From assembly GCA_026987995.1 (NCBI GenBank), contig JALSMC010000267.1, positions 1 through 8,138 of the forward strand: a stretch of DNA of 8,138 nt. Reading direction: 5' to 3'. This DNA comes from Sulfurimonas sp. Its GTDB lineage: Bacteria; Campylobacterota; Campylobacteria; Campylobacterales; Sulfurimonadaceae. Every line of letters begins with the position of its first letter. The stretch's first letter is position 1. Of the stretch, positions 1 to 8,138 are shown piece by piece. The position numbers were made by a program, and so were the translations under genes. The notes under the pieces were generated by a model, which was given only the letters and a program-made list of their open reading frames with translations, made no database searches and was not told the origin of the DNA.

Positions 1-295
1 GAACAAGAAGAGACTGAGTTGTTGCGTGAGAGCTTACAAAGCAAAACAGACAAAGAAGAGACAGCTCAACTAGAGCAAGAACTTACAAATACACTCAATG
101 CAAAAGCAGACAAAACAGAGTTAGAACAAGTGGCAAATGAGTTACAAGCAAGCATTGAGACAAAAGCAGAACAAGAAGAGACTGAGTTGTTGCGTGAGAG
201 CTTACAAAGCAAAACAGACAAAGAAGAGACAGCTCAACTAGAGCAAGAACTTACAAATACACTCAATGCAAAAGCAGACAAAACAGAGTTAGAAC
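1..295 (+). repeat. In-frame 168-bp tandem repeat encoding a coiled coil
   Basis: Bases 1-127 and 169-295 are identical base for base, giving a period of 168 bp (56 codons). The first copy is complete (1-168) and the second diverges after base 295, where the coiled coil ends. Each 56-residue unit divides into three related sub-units of 20, 20 and 16 residues that begin KTDKEETAQLEQEL, KADKTELEQVANEL and KAEQEETELLRESL. The window opens exactly at a unit boundary, so further copies may lie upstream. A length of 56 residues equals eight heptads, so gain or loss of a unit would keep both the reading frame and the coiled-coil register. Confidence 0.95.
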
Positions 296-1082
296 TTTAC
301 TTACAAACAGTTGGTTATGCAAAAGAATATATGAAAATATCACAAAGAAATATGCAAAATCTTATTGATGAAGCAAAAAAAAGATTGCCAAACAAAATGT
401 TTGATCAAAAAGAGATTTTACAAATTACAGAAGAAGAAAAACATAAGTTTGACTCTTTTTATGTTGCCTTTGAAGACAAGTTTAGAGGCAGTAGAAAAGA
501 GATAAAAGAGCGTGTTAAAGTTTACCTTCCTTACTTAGAAAAACTTCCGTTTGAAAAAGATGAGGTACAAGCCTTAGATGTAGGTTGCGGTAGAGGTGAA
601 TGGCTTGAACTTTTGCAAGAAAATAACTACAAAGCACAAGGCATTGATTTAAACGCTCAGATGGTAGCTAAGTCAAATGAACTAGGTTTAGATGTAAAAG
701 AGATGGATGTCATAGAATATCTAAGCTCACTTGAAGATAATTCTTTACATGTAATCACAGGTTTTCATATCATAGAGCATCTTCCTTTTAAAATACTAAT
801 GAAGATGTATGAAGAAGCTTATAGAGTACTAAAATCTGGAGGCATGGTGATCTTTGAAACACCTAATCCTGAAAATGTATTTGTGGGAACAAGCAATTTT
901 TATACAGATCCTACACACTTAAATCCCATTCCACCCGTTACATCTAAATTTATATTGACACAGCTAGATTATAAAAATGTGACTATTAAAAGAGTCTCAA
1001 ATGTCAATATACATTATGATGATCCTAATATTAATCATCTGTTTGCAAGTTCAACAGATTATGCTGTTATAGGATACAAAAT

Positions 1083-1086
<4 letters not shown>
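1..1086 (+). CDS. Coiled-coil / SAM-dependent methyltransferase fusion, probable O-polysaccharide chain-capping enzyme (5' end missing)
   Basis: The reading frame is open from base 1, so the gene begins upstream of the window; the TTG at 19 lies inside a repeat and is not a credible start. Bases 1 to about 295 encode a charged Glu/Lys/Gln/Leu-rich coiled coil made of near-identical repeats. After a linker comes a conserved block at 451-540 (FYVAFEDKFRGSRKEIKERV and following), then a class I methyltransferase fold: SAM-binding motif I LDVGCGRGEW (574-603), acidic loop GIDLN (640-654), HIIEH (766-780) and ETPNPENV (856-879). The type is known from O-antigen clusters, where a methyltransferase on a coiled-coil scaffold (WbdD of E. 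coli O8/O9a) caps the non-reducing end and sets chain length. Here the coiled coil precedes the catalytic domain, and no kinase domain is visible in the part shown. The stop overlaps the next start by 4 bp (ATGA), implying coupled translation with the polymerase candidate. The methyltransferase fold is confident; the capping role is inferred from context. Confidence 0.85.
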
Positions 1087-6642
<5,556 letters not shown>

Positions 6643-6653
<11 letters not shown>

Positions 6654-7761
6654 AATCGTTATCGATTCTATATCACTTCTCTCTTCATTAACTGGAATAG
6701 GTCGCTATACATATGAAATTTCAAAATACATACAAGAGAGTGATGACTTTGAAGCTGAATTTTATTATGGCTATTTCTCAAAAAAAATAATCAACCCTCA
6801 TTCTCATGCTAAATCAAAAAAGTTTAAATCTATTATTACTTCTAAGCCAATAATAAAGAAAATAGCAAGGAAATTTCTTACTGTATCAAGTGGTTTTTTC
6901 TCAAAAAAATATGATTTGTATTTTGAACCAAATTTTATACCAATCGAATCAATAAAAGCAAGAAAAGTGGTTACTGCAGTACACGATTTTTCATTTTTGC
7001 ATTATAAAAATTTTCATCCTAAAGAGAGAATAGAATATTTTGAGAATACTTTTTTTAAGAATATAAAAAATAGTGATATTATTATAACAGGTTCGAAATT
7101 TACAAAAAAAGAGATAATAGAGCATCTTCACTTTAAAGATGATGAAGTAAAAGTTATCTATCATGGAATTAACCATAGATTATTTAAACTATACCATGAT
7201 TTAGATCTAAGTTTTCAACTTCCTAAAAAATTTATTTTTTCTGCAGGAAGCATAGAACCAAGAAAAAACCTTTTAGGCCTTTTAAATGCATATAATAGTT
7301 TAAATGAAGAGATAAAAGAGGAGTATCATCTTGTGTTAGCTGGCTTTAAGGGATGGAATAATATAGAGATTATAAGATTAATAGACTCAAATAGGAGTTA
7401 TATACATTATTTAGGCTATATAGCTGATGTGGAATTAGCAAAAGTATATAATCTTGCATCACTATTTGTTTATCCATCTTTTTATGAAGGATTTGGATTA
7501 CCTCCACTTGAGGCTATGGCTTGTGGAACACCTGTAATTACTTCAAATGTTTCATCACTACCAGAAGTTGGTGGAGATGCTGTGGTGTATTGTGATCCTT
7601 TTAATGTTGAGGATATTAAAGAAAAGATTGAGATGGTATTATCTGATGAGAAACTTCAACAAGAGATGATACAAAAAGGTCTTAAAAGAGCAAAAGAGTT
7701 TACTTGGAAGAAATCTGCACAAGAACATTTGAGAGTTTTTCAAGAGGTACTTAATAGTTGA
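6643..7761 (+). CDS. GT4 family glycosyltransferase (single module)
   Basis: This 372-residue GT-B enzyme has an N-terminal acceptor domain with TGIGRY (17-22) and VHDFSF (113-118), then a C-terminal donor domain with GSIEPRKN (202-209), GFKGW (234-238) and the EX7E motif E282/E290 in [17 protein letters not shown]. Full length and intact motifs indicate an active retaining glycosyltransferase. By position beside gmd/rmd and the polymerase candidate, it probably adds an early sugar (mannose or D-rhamnose, from a GDP donor) to the undecaprenyl-linked primer on the cytoplasmic face of the membrane, like WbdB/WbdC or WbpX/Y/Z; the exact step cannot be assigned. The ATG overlaps the reductase stop by 11 bp, with a GA-rich weak ribosome site at about 6633-6638. 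Composition is very AT-rich (22-28% GC in sampled lines), lower than the first glycosyltransferase module upstream. Confidence 0.9.
7743..7748 (+). promoter_or_regulatory. Ribosome binding site supporting a TTG start
   Basis: AGAGGT lies within the end of the preceding gene, 9 bases before the TTG at 7758. It supports that TTG as the start of the last glycosyltransferase, which has no ATG near its conserved N-terminus. Confidence 0.6.
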
Positions 7762-8138
7762 AAGTAGCTATAGTTCACGATTGGTTAGTAACCAATGCAG
7801 GAGCGGAGAAAGTTTTAAAGCAGATAATCGAGATCTATCCTCACGCAGATATTTTTACTCTTGTTGATTTTTTAAGCGATGAACAAAGAGAAGAGATTTT
7901 AAAAGAGAAAAAAGCTACAACTTCTTTTATTCAAAAACTTCCATTTACAAAGAGACACTTTAGAAACTATTTACCACTCTTTCCAAAGGCTATTGAGAGT
8001 TTGGATGTAAGTGGGTATGATTTAATAATCTCTTCATCTTGGGCAGTAGCTAAGGGAGTAAAAAAAGATAAAGATGCGTTACATGTAAGCTATTGTCACA
8101 CTCCCATCCGTTATGCTTGGGATCTATACGATGAGTAT
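7758..8138 (+). CDS. GT4 family glycosyltransferase, N-terminal 127 residues (3' end missing)
   Basis: The frame is open to the window edge and reads [20 protein letters not shown] at its start. This is the characteristic first strand and loop of a GT4 subfamily common in O-antigen and capsule clusters. Further family blocks are TSFIQKLPF, YLPLFPKAIESLD, GYDLIISSSWAVAKGV and HVSYCHTPIRYAWDLYDEY, which runs to the last base. These form the acceptor-side Rossmann domain; the donor domain with EX7E lies beyond the window. Mannosyl- and rhamnosyltransferases occur in this subfamily, so it is a candidate for the first or adaptor sugar on the lipid carrier. The start is TTG, overlapping the previous TGA by 4 bases (TTGA, 7758-7761), because the conserved MKVAIVHDW begins exactly there. 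The family call is firm; the sugar is unknown. Confidence 0.88.
   Translation, partial: MKVAIVHDWLVTNAGAEKVLKQIIEIYPHADIFTLVDFLSDEQREEILKEKKATTSFIQKLPFTKRHFRNYLPLFPKAIESLDVSGYDLIISSSWAVAKGVKKDKDALHVSYCHTPIRYAWDLYDEY

Noticed and set aside
19..21. TTG at base 19 as the start of the methyltransferase gene
   Set aside because: The frame is open from base 1 and the codons before it belong to the same repeat unit as 169-186, so the protein clearly continues upstream.
1..295. Direct repeats as a CRISPR array or mobile-element ends
   Set aside because: The units are contiguous, in frame and 168 bp long with no unique spacers, and they encode a coiled coil.

Overview
The window is a gene-dense, AT-rich piece of a cell-surface polysaccharide (probably lipopolysaccharide O-antigen) biosynthesis operon. 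Six genes lie on the + strand, with the first and last cut by the window edges. There is no intergenic DNA: each gene overlaps the next by 4 to 17 bp (4, 4, 17, 11 and 4 bp in order). No promoter, terminator, RNA gene, insertion sequence or CRISPR array is visible. Lysine-rich, AT-biased coding with AGA/TTA/ATA codons and the style of the gene set suggest a Campylobacterota-type bacterium (Sulfurimonas, Sulfurovum or Arcobacter relatives). That placement is a guess from composition and protein flavour, not a demonstrated one.

Layout: (1) bases 1-1086, the 3' part of a gene for a repetitive coiled coil fused to a class I SAM-dependent methyltransferase; (2) 1083-4742, a 1219-residue protein with three GT4 glycosyltransferase modules in tandem; (3) 4739-5773, gmd, GDP-mannose 4,6-dehydratase; (4) 5757-6653, an Rmd-type GDP-4-keto-6-deoxymannose reductase; (5) 6643-7761, a single-module GT4 glycosyltransferase; (6) 7758-8138 onward, the N-terminal part of another GT4 enzyme.

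Read together, Gmd and Rmd would make GDP-D-rhamnose (or a close 6-deoxyhexose) from GDP-mannose. The single-module GT4 enzymes would build a primer or adaptor on the lipid carrier, and the three-module GT4 enzyme would polymerise the chain. The coiled-coil methyltransferase would cap the chain, by analogy with WbdA/WbdD of E. coli O8/O9a and the A-band D-rhamnan genes of Pseudomonas aeruginosa. This points to an ABC-transporter-dependent O-polysaccharide, although the transporter genes (wzm/wzt) are not in the window.

The most interesting signals are these. The coiled coil of the putative chain terminator carries a 168-bp repeat whose second copy matches the first perfectly over 127 bp; it is in frame and exactly eight heptads long, so it could act as an expandable molecular ruler. 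The gmd gene has an abrupt internal GC shift (about 48% to about 36%), suggesting a recombination junction. The polymerase candidate has three catalytic modules, of which the second and third look like an old tandem duplication.
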